Notes: a model not told the origin generated them from the sequence alone. A DNA stretch of 64,000 nucleotides from Ruminococcaceae bacterium HV4-5-B5C (GCA_900184925.1 FXYJ02000002.1:412869-476868), one strand, 5' to 3'; positions 37,389-46,853 are shown, counted from the stretch's first letter. Numbers and translations: made by a program.

Positions 37389-37546
37389 CCCTGCATCTCC
37401 CTTCCGGTTACATTAATAACCAGTTTGACTATAGCACACTCTGCTTCACAGTATGAGAACGGAAATTGTACCAATTGTAAATATAATGTGAATATAACCA
37501 AAAAAATTAGTCAACATAACCATCTGTGGCAGCAATACGCCATGAA

Positions 37547-37580
37547 AGACCGCCGCGTGTAAAACACAGCGGCGGTCTTG
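37547..37580 (-). terminator. Terminator after the SpoIIQ-like gene
   Basis: AAGACCGCCGC and GCGGCGGTCTT form an 11-base perfect stem around GTGTAAAACACA, which can itself pair. Confidence 0.8.
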
Positions 37581-37626
37581 AAATATGCCCCTCAGCGAGC
37601 CGGGGGCGGGTTTCCTCATGAGCCTG

Positions 37627-38328
37627 CTATTTGAGTACAGTCATCGGGTCAATATACTGTCCGTTCTGTTTCATGATCAGACGCAGATGCGGGGAGTCCA
37701 GGCTCTCCATCGGGTCGACGCCTACGGTGCCGATCTGATCGCCGCGCTTCACGGTCTGCTTTTCTTTCACCATCATTTTGTCAAGAGCGCAGTACGTCGC
37801 CTCAATAGAGCCGTGCGTAATCACGATGATGTTGCCGTCGATGCCGTCGTTGGCGACCTTTGTCACCACTCCGTCGGCAACAGCTTTCACCGCCTCACCT
37901 GTTTTTGCGCTCAGGTCAACGCCGGGGTGAGCCCGGTAATCACCGAGCGTTTTGCAGAACACCGGCTGTTTGCTGAACTTTTGTGTGACCTGGCCGCTCA
38001 CGGGGAACGAGAAAGTCTGAGCGCTCGCTTCGGTCTGCTGGACTTCCTGTTTGGAAGAAGCAGGCGCGGAGGAAGCGGGCACCGACGAGGCCGGCTTTGC
38101 GCTGGAGACCTGCGCGGAGGAAGCCGGGCGGGAAGAGTCGTTTACAAAGATCCCGCTTACCGTGTTGTTTGTTTTCTTGGCCTGACTTTGCGCTGTTTGC
38201 GGAGTCGTGTAATTTGTTACGCTGTCGTAAGTCGTCCAGGCGGCTGCGCCTACCGCAATCAGGCACACTCCGAGGGCGATGTAAAATCCTTTATTGTTTT
38301 TACCATTTCTTTTACTGGAAACTTTCAA
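37627..38328 (-). CDS. spoIIQ: SpoIIQ-like M23 family protein with incomplete active site
   Basis: 233 residues: short basic N-terminus, one membrane helix (about 15-32), a Ser/Ala-rich linker (about 60-100) and a C-terminal LytM/M23 domain. HxxxD is kept (HPGVD), but the usual HxH reads PHLRL, so one zinc-ligand or catalytic His is Arg. This points to a structural role, as for SpoIIQ, which binds SpoIIIAH across the forespore-mother-cell space. TTG 38328 follows GGAGGTGG and gives the expected short cytoplasmic N-terminus. Other M23 proteins with this layout exist, so the assignment to SpoIIQ is probable rather than certain. Confidence 0.72.
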   Translation of the reverse strand: MKVSSKRNGKNNKGFYIALGVCLIAVGAAAWTTYDSVTNYTTPQTAQSQAKKTNNTVSGIFVNDSSRPASSAQVSSAKPASSVPASSAPASSKQEVQQTEASAQTFSFPVSGQVTQKFSKQPVFCKTLGDYRAHPGVDLSAKTGEAVKAVADGVVTKVANDGIDGNIIVITHGSIEATYCALDKMMVKEKQTVKRGDQIGTVGVDPMESLDSPHLRLIMKQNGQYIDPMTVLK

Positions 38329-38410
38329 TTGCGCCACCTCCGACAGTATTTTGACCCCAAAACACGGCCGATATTCCGCAGACAAGGCGCAAAAATTAAA
38401 TTTTAAAGGA

Positions 38411-38447
38411 AAAAGGATCCCGCCCAATCGGCGGGATCCTTTTTCTA
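38411..38447. terminator. Bidirectional terminator upstream of the SpoIIQ-like gene
   Basis: AAAAAGGATCCCGCC and GGCGGGATCCTTTTT form a 15-base perfect stem with a short loop. It would stop minus-strand transcription arriving from the cyclase gene. Confidence 0.8.
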
Positions 38448-38480
38448 TTTGCTTGAGGGGTATATTGAGGAGGGTAGAAC

Positions 38481-38525
38481 ATGTACCAGAAACCGGTGCG
38501 GCTCCGATTTCTGATTACAGCCTAA
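38481..38525 (+). CDS. Possible 14-residue peptide with a strong ribosome-binding site
   Basis: ATG at 38481 is preceded by GAGGAGGG at six bases and opens a frame of 14 codons (YQKPVRLRFLITA after Met) ending in TAA. No downstream plus-strand gene exists to be regulated, so it may be chance. I record it only because the ribosome-binding site is very strong. Confidence 0.2.
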   Translation: MYQKPVRLRFLITA

Positions 38526-38606
38526 TTATAGCGCGATGCACAAAAAAATTGTAAATGCGTTGTGAATATGTTGTAAATGAAATGTAAAATCTCGGAAAGA
38601 AATACG

Positions 38607-39185
38607 CTATTCGCACAAAAGCACGGCGCGCACGGGAGCCGCTTCGGCACCGCCGAGTCGAAGGGGGAAAGCGCAGAGGGAGTAATTCCCGGGTGCGGCG
38701 GCGGAAAGGTCGAGCCCTTCGAGAAGAGGAATTCCCGCTCCGAGAAGTTCACGGTGCGCTTCTGTCTCCCCGCCGGGGGCGCCGATGCTCTGGGCGTCGG
38801 TTCCCACGAGGAGAAAACCGGCCTGTGCCAGCGCGAACGCGGCGCTCTGCGAAAGGAATGCTCCGCCGTTTCCCTTCAGAAGAATCCGTTTTTCTTTCAT
38901 TGGAGGCAGACGGTCGATATCGGCCCCGGTGAGAATCCCGTCCGCTTCGACAACGGTGCACGGCCCGAGGCAGCGGGTAAGGTCTACCTGATCGATGGAG
39001 TCTCCGCCGTCGATAAAGTGGAGCGGCGCGTCAAGGTGCGTAGCACTGTGGCAGCAGGCGTAAAACCCGGAAAGATTGCACACGTCGCCCATGTCCATCC
39101 GGCGGACGATGTCGCGTTTTGGCGCGGGGTCCCCCGGGTACGGCTTAACCGAAAATAAGTCCCGTGAAATGTCGATAATTTTCAT
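38607..39185 (-). CDS. Cyclase family protein (kynurenine formamidase-like hydrolase)
   Basis: 192 residues of the cyclase/KynB metal hydrolase family. The opening IIDISRDLFSVKPYPGDP and the metal-binding motif HSATHLDAPLHFIDGGDSID (standard form HxGTHxDAPxH) are present. The stretch FLLVGTDAQSIGAPGGETEAHRELL matches the family's later conserved block. Members hydrolyse amides or lactams such as N-formylkynurenine. No tryptophan-degradation genes are nearby, so the substrate is unknown. It precedes nothing but a terminator and lies 34 bases downstream of mtnN, so they may be co-transcribed. Confidence 0.85.
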   Translation of the reverse strand: MKIIDISRDLFSVKPYPGDPAPKRDIVRRMDMGDVCNLSGFYACCHSATHLDAPLHFIDGGDSIDQVDLTRCLGPCTVVEADGILTGADIDRLPPMKEKRILLKGNGGAFLSQSAAFALAQAGFLLVGTDAQSIGAPGGETEAHRELLGAGIPLLEGLDLSAAAPGNYSLCAFPLRLGGAEAAPVRAVLLCE

Positions 39186-39219
39186 CGGTGTTCTCCTTTT
39201 GCCCTGTACAGAGGCCGGT

Positions 39220-39912
39220 TCAGATTTTTTTTACCAGTTCGGCAATTAATTCCGCGGCGGTGTGCGCCGACTCGCGGAAAAATTCGGCATAGCTGACGGC
39301 CGCGGCTTCGTCCGCGTTGTCTGAAATGGCGCGTAATGCCGTGAACGCCGTGCCGTTCATATAGCAGACCTGGGCAATGCTTCCGCCTTCCATCTCACAG
39401 GCGCAGGCGTCAAATTCGTCGCGGATTCGCTCCAGCCGACCGCGGTCGCTGATGAACTGGTCGCCGGTCGCGATGATGCCGGAATGAACTTTCTGTTTTC
39501 CGCAGAGCCGTTCCGCAGTTTCCAGCGTCAGCGCAGAAAGCGGTTCCGAAACGGGGATTACCACAAGGTTTAGCCCGCTGATCAGCCCTTTTTCATCCCC
39601 GACGGCGGAAGTGTCCATGTCATGCTGGACGAATCCGCTCGCAACCACGATATTTCCGATGCGGACGTCGGGGCCGATTCCCCCTGCGACGCCGACATTG
39701 ACAATAGCCTCCGGCGCGTACCGGAGAATCATCGTCTGTGCGCAGACCGCGGCTGCCACCTTTCCGACACCGCATTTCGCTGCGACGCATTCTTTTCCGC
39801 CGATCGTCCCCACATGGTAGACAATCCCGCTGGCTGTTTCTTCCCGGTCCGCCTCCATGCGTGCCAGAATTTCTTCTACTTCCGCGTCCATCGCGCCGAT
39901 AATTCCAATCAT
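39220..39912 (-). CDS. mtnN: 5'-methylthioadenosine/S-adenosylhomocysteine nucleosidase
   Basis: 230-residue MTAN that cleaves adenine from MTA, SAH and 5'-deoxyadenosine, recycling S-adenosylmethionine by-products. It begins IGIIGAMDAEVEEILARM. The central stretch VGVAGGIGPDVRIGNIVVAS and ATGDQFISD are conserved. The catalytic Glu and Asp are in ACEMEGGSIAQVC and RAISDNADE. ATG 39912 lies 8 bases after GGAGG and gives the normal length. The frame upstream to 39954 is rejected. Confidence 0.95.
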   Translation of the reverse strand: MIGIIGAMDAEVEEILARMEADREETASGIVYHVGTIGGKECVAAKCGVGKVAAAVCAQTMILRYAPEAIVNVGVAGGIGPDVRIGNIVVASGFVQHDMDTSAVGDEKGLISGLNLVVIPVSEPLSALTLETAERLCGKQKVHSGIIATGDQFISDRGRLERIRDEFDACACEMEGGSIAQVCYMNGTAFTALRAISDNADEAAAVSYAEFFRESAHTAAELIAELVKKI

Positions 39913-40138
39913 AAGCTCGGCCTCCGTCCTTTCCGATGCAGTTTGCTCTTTCACCGATTTTTCCTGCTGATCAATTTATCGGCAGATGCCGTATTTTCGT
40001 TAATTTGCGCGCGCTCGGGGCCGGTCCCGACGGTGGGAAAGAAAACGGGCCGCCCTATTCCTTTCAACGGGTGCATGTGGTATAATAAAACGAATATTGA
40101 GAGCGGAACGGCGGGGTCTGCGAAGGGAGCGGCGGAGG

Positions 40139-40669
40139 ATGATTATTCTGGGCATCGACCCGGGCTACGCGATCGTCGGCTACGGCGTCGTGTGTGCCGA
40201 AAACGGCCGTTTCCAGACGCTGGAGCACGGCGCCATCGTGACGCAGGCCGGGCTTGACTTTAACCGCAGACTCGAGATCATCTACGACACGCTGACTACC
40301 GTGACCGCGAAGTGGAAACCGGAAGCCGCGTCGATTGAAAAACTCTATTTTCAGAACAACAAGACCACCGCAATCGGTGTGGCCGAGGCACGCGGTGTCA
40401 TTCTGCTTGCCTGTCAGCAAGTTGGGGCGCAGGTGTTCGAGTACACGCCGATGCAGGTGAAGATGGCCGTTACCGGCTACGGGCAGGCGAAAAAGCCGCA
40501 GGTCATGGAAATGACGCGCCGTCTGCTCGGCCTTAAGAATATGCCGAAGCCGGACGACACTGCCGACGCGCTGGCCATGGCCGTCTGCCACGGGCAGGCT
40601 GCGGGCTCCGAGCTGCGCCGCGCTCTGCTTGCACAAAAAATCTGTGCCGCGAAAGGGAGGTTCGGCTGA
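40139..40669 (+). CDS. ruvC: Holliday junction resolvase RuvC
   Basis: 176-residue endonuclease that nicks Holliday junctions symmetrically. The four acidic catalytic residues are visible: Asp in GIDPGYAIVG, Glu in SIEKLYFQNN, and the pair in KPDDTADALAMAVCH. Length is normal (~170). ATG 40139 follows GGAGCGGCGGAGG; the upstream frame from 40097 is not needed. It is followed 5 bases later by ruvA. A TATAAT at 40081-40086 probably belongs to its promoter. Confidence 0.96.
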   Translation: MIILGIDPGYAIVGYGVVCAENGRFQTLEHGAIVTQAGLDFNRRLEIIYDTLTTVTAKWKPEAASIEKLYFQNNKTTAIGVAEARGVILLACQQVGAQVFEYTPMQVKMAVTGYGQAKKPQVMEMTRRLLGLKNMPKPDDTADALAMAVCHGQAAGSELRRALLAQKICAAKGRFG

Positions 40670-40674
40670 ACCTG

Positions 40675-41289
40675 ATGTTTTACCGTCTGAGAGGAACCCT
40701 GATCCATGTGGAGCCGGGCTTCGCCGCCATAGAATGCGGGGGCGTCGGCTTTAAATGCTTCACTTCGCTGAGTACGCTGCGCGTGCTGCCGAAGCAGGGG
40801 GAAGAAGCTACCCTTTACACGCATCTGAATGTCAGAGAAGACGCGCTTGATCTGTTCGGCTTCGCAACCGTTTCGGAGCTGAACTGTTTTAAAATGCTGA
40901 CCGGCGTAAGCGGCGTGGGGCCAAAGGTGGCGCTTGCCATCCTCTCTGAGCTCACACCGGAACAGGTGGCGGTCGCCGTCGCGACGGGGGACAGCAAATT
41001 CCTGACCCGCGCGAGCGGCGTGGGTCCAAAGCTTGCCCAGCGCATCGCGCTGGAACTTCGCGACAAGGTAAAGAATCTGAAGAAAGACGGAACTGCGGGC
41101 ATCCCCGCGGCAGGTGCGGTTTCCGCTTCCTCCAACGCAGAAGCGGCAGTGAACGCTCTCGCGGTTCTCGGGTATCAGCCCGCGGACGCGGCGAATGTCG
41201 TTGCAAAATTTGACAGTTCGCTTTCGGTGGAAGAACTGATCCGCCTGTCGCTCCGGGCCATGGACCCCGGCGCACGCGGAAAAAAATAA
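40675..41289 (+). CDS. ruvA: Holliday junction branch migration protein RuvA
   Basis: 204-residue RuvA, the tetrameric four-way-junction binder. Domain I is an OB fold (YRLRGTLIHVEPGFAAIECG). Domain II has two helix-hairpin-helix motifs (TGVSGVGPKVALAILSEL and RASGVGPKLAQRIALELRD). A flexible acidic-Ala linker leads to domain III (about 150-204, AVNALAVLGYQPADAANVV), which contacts RuvB. Same operon as ruvC and ruvB. Confidence 0.96.
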   Translation: MFYRLRGTLIHVEPGFAAIECGGVGFKCFTSLSTLRVLPKQGEEATLYTHLNVREDALDLFGFATVSELNCFKMLTGVSGVGPKVALAILSELTPEQVAVAVATGDSKFLTRASGVGPKLAQRIALELRDKVKNLKKDGTAGIPAAGAVSASSNAEAAVNALAVLGYQPADAANVVAKFDSSLSVEELIRLSLRAMDPGARGKK

Positions 41290-41313
41290 GGATGAGACAA
41301 ACGAGGTGTATTT

Positions 41314-41775
41314 ATGGCTGATCTTGCAATTGTTTACTGCTCCGTGCATCACGGCAATACCAAAAAACTGCTCGACGCCGCCGCAGAGGAATGCGGCGTT
41401 GACTTGTTCAGCACGGAGGAGGCAAAAAAGGCTGACCTTTCGCATTATCATGCCGTCGGCTTTGCTTCGGGCGTTTATATGTCGAAGCTGCACCGTTCCC
41501 TGTATGATTTCCTTTCCGGGAACCCGGCCCTTCCGAAGAAAGCCTTTTTACTTTACACTTCCGGCTCCGGCGGCCAGAAGTACGGAAATTCCTTTGTGGC
41601 CCTGCTGAAAGAGCACGGGCTTGAGGTCTGCGGCGTTTACTCCTGTAAGGGCTTCGACACGTACGGACCGTTCAAACTGGTTGGCGGGGTCGCCAAAGGG
41701 CATCCGACGCCGGACGAGATCGGCGCAGGGGTGCGGTTTGTAAAAGAGATGGCGGAACGTGCCGGACACGAATGA
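41314..41775 (+). CDS. Flavodoxin-family protein inside the ruv operon
   Basis: 153-residue flavodoxin-like domain. The FMN phosphate-binding loop is [18 protein letters not shown], with HHGNTKK in place of the usual [20 protein letters not shown] and [18 protein letters not shown] supply the isoalloxazine-binding loops. It would carry one- or two-electron redox chemistry with FMN in the cytoplasm. It lies 24 bases after ruvA and overlaps or abuts ruvB, so it is co-transcribed with repair genes. The reason for this is unknown. Confidence 0.85.
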   Translation: MADLAIVYCSVHHGNTKKLLDAAAEECGVDLFSTEEAKKADLSHYHAVGFASGVYMSKLHRSLYDFLSGNPALPKKAFLLYTSGSGGQKYGNSFVALLKEHGLEVCGVYSCKGFDTYGPFKLVGGVAKGHPTPDEIGAGVRFVKEMAERAGHE

Positions 41776-41810
41776 AGAAAAAGACGGCAGGATTAAAGAA
41801 GGGCGGCGCA

Positions 41811-42893
41811 ATGGAACCTTTGAATCAGAATTCCCCCATAACGGAACCGGAGGAAACCGATTTTGAAAACCGCGTGGTGGCACCGGATTATTCTCCGGAA
41901 GACGCCGAAGTGGAAAATCCGCTGCGCCCGCGCAGACTTGCCGATTATATCGGGCAGGAAAAGGTAAAGGCGAACCTTTCCGTCTTCATCGAAGCGGCGA
42001 AGCAGCGGAAGGAAAGCCTTGACCACGTCCTGCTTTACGGCCCGCCCGGCCTCGGCAAGACGACGCTTGCGGGCATCATTGCGTATGAGCTCGGCGTCAA
42101 CTTCCGCGTTACCTCGGGGCCCGCGGTGGAAAAGCCGGGCGACCTTGCGGCCATCCTGACGAACCTCAATCCGGGCGACGTGCTGTTCATCGACGAGGTT
42201 CACCGCCTCCCGCGCAGCGTGGAGGAGATCATGTATCCCGCCATGGAGGATTTTGCGCTCGATATCATCACCGGCAAGGGGGAAATGGCGGCGTCCTATC
42301 ATCTGCCGCTGCCGAAGTTCACACTTGTCGGAGCGACGACGCGTGCCGGGCAGCTGAGCGCTCCGCTGCGCGACCGTTTCGGCGTCGTGCTCCGGCTTGA
42401 GCTTTACTCGCCGGAGGAGTTGGCGCGCATCGTTACGCGCAGCGCCGGGATTCTCGGTATCCCGATTGAGCCGGACGGCGCTCTTGAGATCGCTTCGCGC
42501 TCCCGCGGAACGCCGCGCATCGCGAACCGCCTGCTCAAGCGTGTGCGCGATTTCGCGCAGGTCGTTTCCAATGGCAGCATCACCCGCGAGGCGGCAAAGA
42601 TCGGCCTCGACAAGCTTGAGATTGACGGCCTCGGCCTCGACGCGAACGACAGGCGCCTGCTGACTGCGCTGATCCGTTTCTACAACGGCGGGCCGGTCGG
42701 GCTCGAAACGCTCGCGGCGGCCATCGGCGAGGAGGCTGTTACCATCGAGGACGTCTACGAGCCCTACCTGATGCAGATCGGCTTTCTGAGCCGCACGCCG
42801 CGCGGCCGGTGCGCGACCGCCGCGGCTTACGGTCACCTCGGCCTGAAGCCTCCTGCCGGTCCGGATTCCGGTCAGCAGAGCCTGTTCCGATAA
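41811..42893 (+). CDS. ruvB: Holliday junction branch migration helicase RuvB
   Basis: 360-residue AAA+ motor. Walker A is GPPGLGKTT, Walker B is [11 protein letters not shown], sensor 1 is in [19 protein letters not shown], and the arginine finger and sensor 2 follow. The C-terminal winged helix (about 290-355, [22 protein letters not shown]) binds DNA. The N-terminus has a ~40-residue extension that is acidic and variable. ATG 41811 follows AGAAGGGCGG; an ATG at 41772 overlapping the flavodoxin stop (ATGA) is the other candidate and would add 13 residues. Confidence 0.95.
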   Translation: MEPLNQNSPITEPEETDFENRVVAPDYSPEDAEVENPLRPRRLADYIGQEKVKANLSVFIEAAKQRKESLDHVLLYGPPGLGKTTLAGIIAYELGVNFRVTSGPAVEKPGDLAAILTNLNPGDVLFIDEVHRLPRSVEEIMYPAMEDFALDIITGKGEMAASYHLPLPKFTLVGATTRAGQLSAPLRDRFGVVLRLELYSPEELARIVTRSAGILGIPIEPDGALEIASRSRGTPRIANRLLKRVRDFAQVVSNGSITREAAKIGLDKLEIDGLGLDANDRRLLTALIRFYNGGPVGLETLAAAIGEEAVTIEDVYEPYLMQIGFLSRTPRGRCATAAAYGHLGLKPPAGPDSGQQSLFR

Positions 42894-43023
42894 GAGAAAG
42901 CGGAACGGCCCGCATGAATTTACCGTTTTTCCGGCGGCGGAGAAAACGCTGTTCCGGATTGACATAGTACCCCCGAATCGGGAATTTATCCGAAGAATAA
43001 AAACTGGGAGTGTAGTAATATTT

Positions 43024-44373
43024 ATGGGAAGACTATTTGGAACAGACGGCGTCCGCGGCGTCGCGAACAGCGAACTGACCTGCGAGCTTGCCATGAACGT
43101 CGGACGCGCTGCGGCTACCGTACTGACCGACAATAATCACCGTCACCCGAAGATCCTGATCGGCAAGGACACCCGTATTTCCTCCGACATGCTCGAAGCC
43201 GCGCTGATCGCCGGCCTTTGCAGTGTGGGTGCAAACGTCGTAAGACTCGGCGTGATCCCAACCCCGGCCGTCGCGTTTCTAGTCGGAAAATACAAAGCCG
43301 ACGCCGGCGTGATGCTGACCGCTTCGCACAACCCGTGCGAATTCAACGGCATCAAGATTTTCAGCGGAGACGGCTACAAGCTTCCGGATGCGCTTGAGGA
43401 GCAGATTGAATCGATCGTTCTCGACCGCAAGCAGGAAATGCCGTGCCCGACGGGCGGCAGTGTTGGCTGCGTCTCAGACGCACCGCATGTTGCGCGGGAC
43501 TATGTCGACCATATCAAGAGCACCGTTCCGTTTGCACTGGACGGAATGAGGATTGCCATTGACTGTGCCAACGGCTGCGCGAGCCGCACCGCGAAGCTCC
43601 TGTTCGAGGAACTGGGGGCAGAGTGCTATATGCTCTCCGACGAACCGAATGGCGTAAACGTCAACGACAACTGCGGCTCCACCCATATGGAGCACCTGAT
43701 GACCTACGTGCGTGAGCAGCATCTCGACGCGGGCATCGCATTCGACGGGGACGCCGACCGCTGTCTCGCTGTGGATGAAAAAGGGCAGCTTGTGGACGGC
43801 GATTTCGTTATGGCGATCTGTGCGGCGGACATGAAGTCGCGCGGCAAGCTGTCACAGAACGCCGTTGTGGGCACCATTATGACGAACATGGGCTTCTCCC
43901 GGTTCTGCGCGGAAAACAGCATGAAATTTGTGGCGACGAAAGTGGGCGACCGCTATGTTCTCGAAGAAATGCAGCTTGAGGGCTACAACTTCGGCGGCGA
44001 GCAGAGCGGCCACATCATCTTCCTCGACTTTGCAACGACCGGTGACGGACAGCTGACGGCAGCGCAGCTTCTCAGCCTTGTCCACCGCAGGCAGGCGCAC
44101 CTTTCAAGCCTTGCTACGCTGATGACCCGCTACCCGCAGGTTATGGTGAACGTCATCGTGAAGCCTGAGGGCAAGCTCCGCTTTTACACCGACGAAGAGG
44201 TCAAGCGCTCCGTGGAAGAAGTTAAGAAGAAGCTCGGAACGTCGGGCCGCATCATCGTCCGTCCCTCCGGCACGGAACCGCTGCTGCGTGTGATGGTCGA
44301 GGGCGAAGACGAAAGTTACATCCAGGCCCTTGCGGACTCCGTTGCAAACGTGATCCGCGAGCGTCTGGCCTGA
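43024..44373 (+). CDS. glmM: Phosphoglucosamine mutase
   Basis: 449-residue alpha-D-phosphohexomutase that converts glucosamine-6-phosphate to glucosamine-1-phosphate for UDP-GlcNAc, the precursor of peptidoglycan and of the amino-sugar pathway at 23.5-29 kb. The active-site phosphoserine is Ser101 in TASHNPCEFNG. The Mg2+ loop is DGDADR, the sugar-binding loop is GEQSGH and the C-terminal phosphate-binding loop is RPSGTEPLLRV. Length is normal. Confidence 0.96.
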   Translation: MGRLFGTDGVRGVANSELTCELAMNVGRAAATVLTDNNHRHPKILIGKDTRISSDMLEAALIAGLCSVGANVVRLGVIPTPAVAFLVGKYKADAGVMLTASHNPCEFNGIKIFSGDGYKLPDALEEQIESIVLDRKQEMPCPTGGSVGCVSDAPHVARDYVDHIKSTVPFALDGMRIAIDCANGCASRTAKLLFEELGAECYMLSDEPNGVNVNDNCGSTHMEHLMTYVREQHLDAGIAFDGDADRCLAVDEKGQLVDGDFVMAICAADMKSRGKLSQNAVVGTIMTNMGFSRFCAENSMKFVATKVGDRYVLEEMQLEGYNFGGEQSGHIIFLDFATTGDGQLTAAQLLSLVHRRQAHLSSLATLMTRYPQVMVNVIVKPEGKLRFYTDEEVKRSVEEVKKKLGTSGRIIVRPSGTEPLLRVMVEGEDESYIQALADSVANVIRERLA

Positions 44374-44389
44374 TGAAAGAGGAAAGCAA

Positions 44390-45259
44390 TTGAGAACGGC
44401 AGACTGGCACGATTATGAACTTGTCGATACATCTTCGGGCGAGCGGCTCGAGCGTTGGGGAAACGTTGTGCTGATCCGCCCCGACCCTACGATTCTCTGG
44501 GAGACGCCGAAAAAAAATCCGCTCTGGAAGAGCGCCGACGCGCGCTATGTGCGCTCGTCGAAGGGTGGCGGCCGCTGGGAGAGCTTCAAGCCCGTGCCGC
44601 CGGTCTGGTCCGTCAGCAGGGGCGGGCTGACCTTCCGGCTTAAAATGATGGGCTTCAAGCATACGGGGCTTTTCCCGGAGCAGGCTGTGAACTGGGATTT
44701 CGTGAAGAACAAAATTCGTGAGGCAGGCCGTCCGGTGAAAGTGCTGAACCTGTTTGGCTACACAGGTGCCGCAACGCTCGCGTGCCTTGAGGCGGGCGCG
44801 CAGGTCTGCCATGTGGACGCTTCGCGCGGGATGGTGACCTGGGCGAGGGAGAACGCGGAGGCCTGCGGTCTTGCCGACCGCCCGGTACGCTGGCTCGTGG
44901 ATGACTGTGAAAAGTTCGTTCAGCGCGAGCAGCGGCGCGGCAGCTTCTACGACGGCATCATCATGGACCCGCCGTCCTACGGGCGGGGCCCGAACGGCGA
45001 AGTCTGGAAGCTCGAGGAGCAGATTTACAGGCTGGTGGAGATGTGTCTGCCGATCCTGTCGGCGGAACCGCTTTTCTTTCTTCTGAATTCCTACACGGCG
45101 GGACTTTCTCCGGCAGTTATGGAATATCTGCTCGGCGTCCTTATCGGAAAGCGCTTTGGCGGGAAGGTGTCATCCGACGAGATCGGGCTTCCGGTCACGG
45201 AGACCGGGCTGGTGCTTCCGTGCGGAAGCACAGCCATCTGGCAGGCGGAATCGCCTTAA
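44390..45259 (+). CDS. Class I SAM-dependent RNA methyltransferase (RlmI/YccW-like)
   Basis: 289 residues. The SAM-binding motif I is VLNLFGYTGAATLACLEAGAQVCHVD and the catalytic-region motif is IIMDPPSYGRGPNGEVWKLE, the DPPxYGRGPxGE form found in predicted 23S rRNA cytosine or guanine methyltransferases of the RlmI/RlmK group. The N-terminal ~85 residues may form a small substrate-binding domain; no PUA domain is evident. The target base is unknown. The start is TTG 44390 with AAAGAGGAAAG upstream. It lies 17 bases after glmM. Confidence 0.83.
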   Translation: MRTADWHDYELVDTSSGERLERWGNVVLIRPDPTILWETPKKNPLWKSADARYVRSSKGGGRWESFKPVPPVWSVSRGGLTFRLKMMGFKHTGLFPEQAVNWDFVKNKIREAGRPVKVLNLFGYTGAATLACLEAGAQVCHVDASRGMVTWARENAEACGLADRPVRWLVDDCEKFVQREQRRGSFYDGIIMDPPSYGRGPNGEVWKLEEQIYRLVEMCLPILSAEPLFFLLNSYTAGLSPAVMEYLLGVLIGKRFGGKVSSDEIGLPVTETGLVLPCGSTAIWQAESP

Positions 45260-45276
45260 TGGCGGGAGGAGCAGGT

Positions 45277-45777
45277 ATGATAACAAACAATGCGCCCAGA
45301 TCTCCCGGCAGCCGCGGCGTCGATTACTTGGTCGGCTTTGTCTTCTTCATTTTGGGATTATCCATGTTCGGAAAAGGAAACACGGCGGGTGGTTTTACGT
45401 TCCTCATCATCGGGGTCGTTTTCCTGCTTTCCGGTCAGCCCGGGCTGAATGGAAAAAAGGCCGGGCACGATACGAGCGGCTTCCCCACGGAGGGACAGTC
45501 TCGGCGGGAGCAGGCCGACACGGAGAGGAAGCTTCGCGACAAAGCGCTTGGCCCCGACACGAGAGGCGGAACGCCTGCGGCTATGCCGCAGCGGCCATCG
45601 TACCCCATGAATCCGGCTCCTTCCCGGCAGGGCGGAACGACGAAGCCTTCGCGGGGCTTTGAAGTGCATATGACGGCGGATGAGATCGGTCGGCGGCGGG
45701 AAGAACTGAAGGGTTTGCTTGACAGCGGCATCATCACGAAGGAAGAGTATTACGACCGTCTGCGCAGGATGCATTAG
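45277..45777 (+). CDS. Membrane protein with C-terminal SHOCT domain
   Basis: 166 residues. Two hydrophobic helices (about 16-30, VGFVFFILGLSMFG, and 36-51, GGFTFLIIGVVFLLSG) form a hairpin. A disordered polar stretch follows (about 55-130), and the protein ends in a SHOCT-like helical hairpin (EIGRRREELKGLLDSGIITKEEYYDRLRRM), a short oligomerisation or peptide-binding module. Function unknown. ATG 45277 follows GGGAGGAGCAGG. It lies 17 bases after the methyltransferase stop. Confidence 0.75.
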   Translation: MITNNAPRSPGSRGVDYLVGFVFFILGLSMFGKGNTAGGFTFLIIGVVFLLSGQPGLNGKKAGHDTSGFPTEGQSRREQADTERKLRDKALGPDTRGGTPAAMPQRPSYPMNPAPSRQGGTTKPSRGFEVHMTADEIGRRREELKGLLDSGIITKEEYYDRLRRMH

Positions 45778-46001
45778 CGAACAGAAAGAATCTTGACGAC
45801 ACTCAGAGAAGCCGCAAAACGCAGCGATCCCTCTTCTTTTCTGGTGGGCACCGCATTTGCCGCTCCGGGGATTTATGACTGGTCGGCCGGCCGGAGCGTC
45901 GTCGGCATCCTTCCTTGCGACCGATGACATCGGGTTCTGCAAAGGACAGTTCGGCGTAAGGAAGGAAAAAGCGGCTGAATTTTTTCGGAAAGGGTTCATA
46001 G

Positions 46002-46853
46002 ATGGAATATCTATCGGCACAGAACACATCGTTCTCATATGAGGAAACGGAGGACGAAGAAAAGCTGGAAGTTTTACACGGAGTGACGCTTGGGATCAGG
46101 AAGGGTGAGTTTGTGGCCCTGCTCGGCCACAACGGTTCCGGAAAATCGACTCTTGCGAAGCACTTTAATGCCATGCTCCTGCCGAGCGGCGGGAAAGTTT
46201 ACGTGGACGGCCTCGACACTATGGACGAAAACCTTAAGCTTGAGATTCGCCGCAGGGTCGGCCTCGTCCTTCAGAACCCGGACAACCAGCTTGTGGCGAG
46301 TGTCGTCGAGGAAGACGTTGCCTTCGGACCGGAAAATCTCGGCATTGCGCCGCCGGAAATCCGCCGCAGGGTCGACGAGGCCCTCCAGGCTGTGGAAATG
46401 TACGACTACCGTCTCAATGCACCGTACAAGCTTTCGGGGGGACAGAAACAGCGCATCGCCATCGCGGGCATCATCGCGATGGAGCCGGACTGCATCGTCC
46501 TCGATGAGCCGACCGCCATGCTGGATCCGCGCGGACGTGACGAGGTGCTCAGCACTATCCACAGGCTCAACCGTGAAAAGGGGATTACCGTTGTCCTTAT
46601 CACACATTATATGGATGAAGCGGTCGGGGCCGACCGCGTCGTGGTGATGGACCGCGGCGAGATTCTGACGCAGGGGACGCCGCGGGAGGTTTTCTCGCAG
46701 GTGCAGCTTCTGAAAGACCATCAGCTTGACGTCCCGCAGGCGACGGAGCTTGTCTGGCGGCTGCGGCAGGAAGGCTTCGACCTTCCGGAGTGCGCGCTGA
46801 GCGCGGAAGAATGCGTCACAGCGCTCCAGAAGCTTTTAACCCGTGATTTTTGA
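46002..46853 (+). CDS. ecfA1: ECF transporter ATPase A1
   Basis: 283-residue ABC ATPase of the energy-coupling factor module. Walker A is GHNGSGKST, the Q-loop region is [26 protein letters not shown], the signature is [13 protein letters not shown], Walker B is [13 protein letters not shown] and the switch is LITHYMDEA. The FGPENLG string is a hallmark of EcfA proteins. With EcfA2 and EcfT it drives several vitamin-specific S components, such as the one at 9823. It overlaps or abuts ecfA2. Confidence 0.95.
   Translation: MEYLSAQNTSFSYEETEDEEKLEVLHGVTLGIRKGEFVALLGHNGSGKSTLAKHFNAMLLPSGGKVYVDGLDTMDENLKLEIRRRVGLVLQNPDNQLVASVVEEDVAFGPENLGIAPPEIRRRVDEALQAVEMYDYRLNAPYKLSGGQKQRIAIAGIIAMEPDCIVLDEPTAMLDPRGRDEVLSTIHRLNREKGITVVLITHYMDEAVGADRVVVMDRGEILTQGTPREVFSQVQLLKDHQLDVPQATELVWRLRQEGFDLPECALSAEECVTALQKLLTRDF

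Noticed and set aside
41793..43133. 446-residue minus-strand open frame
   Set aside because: Antisense to ruvB, which has every expected motif on the plus strand.
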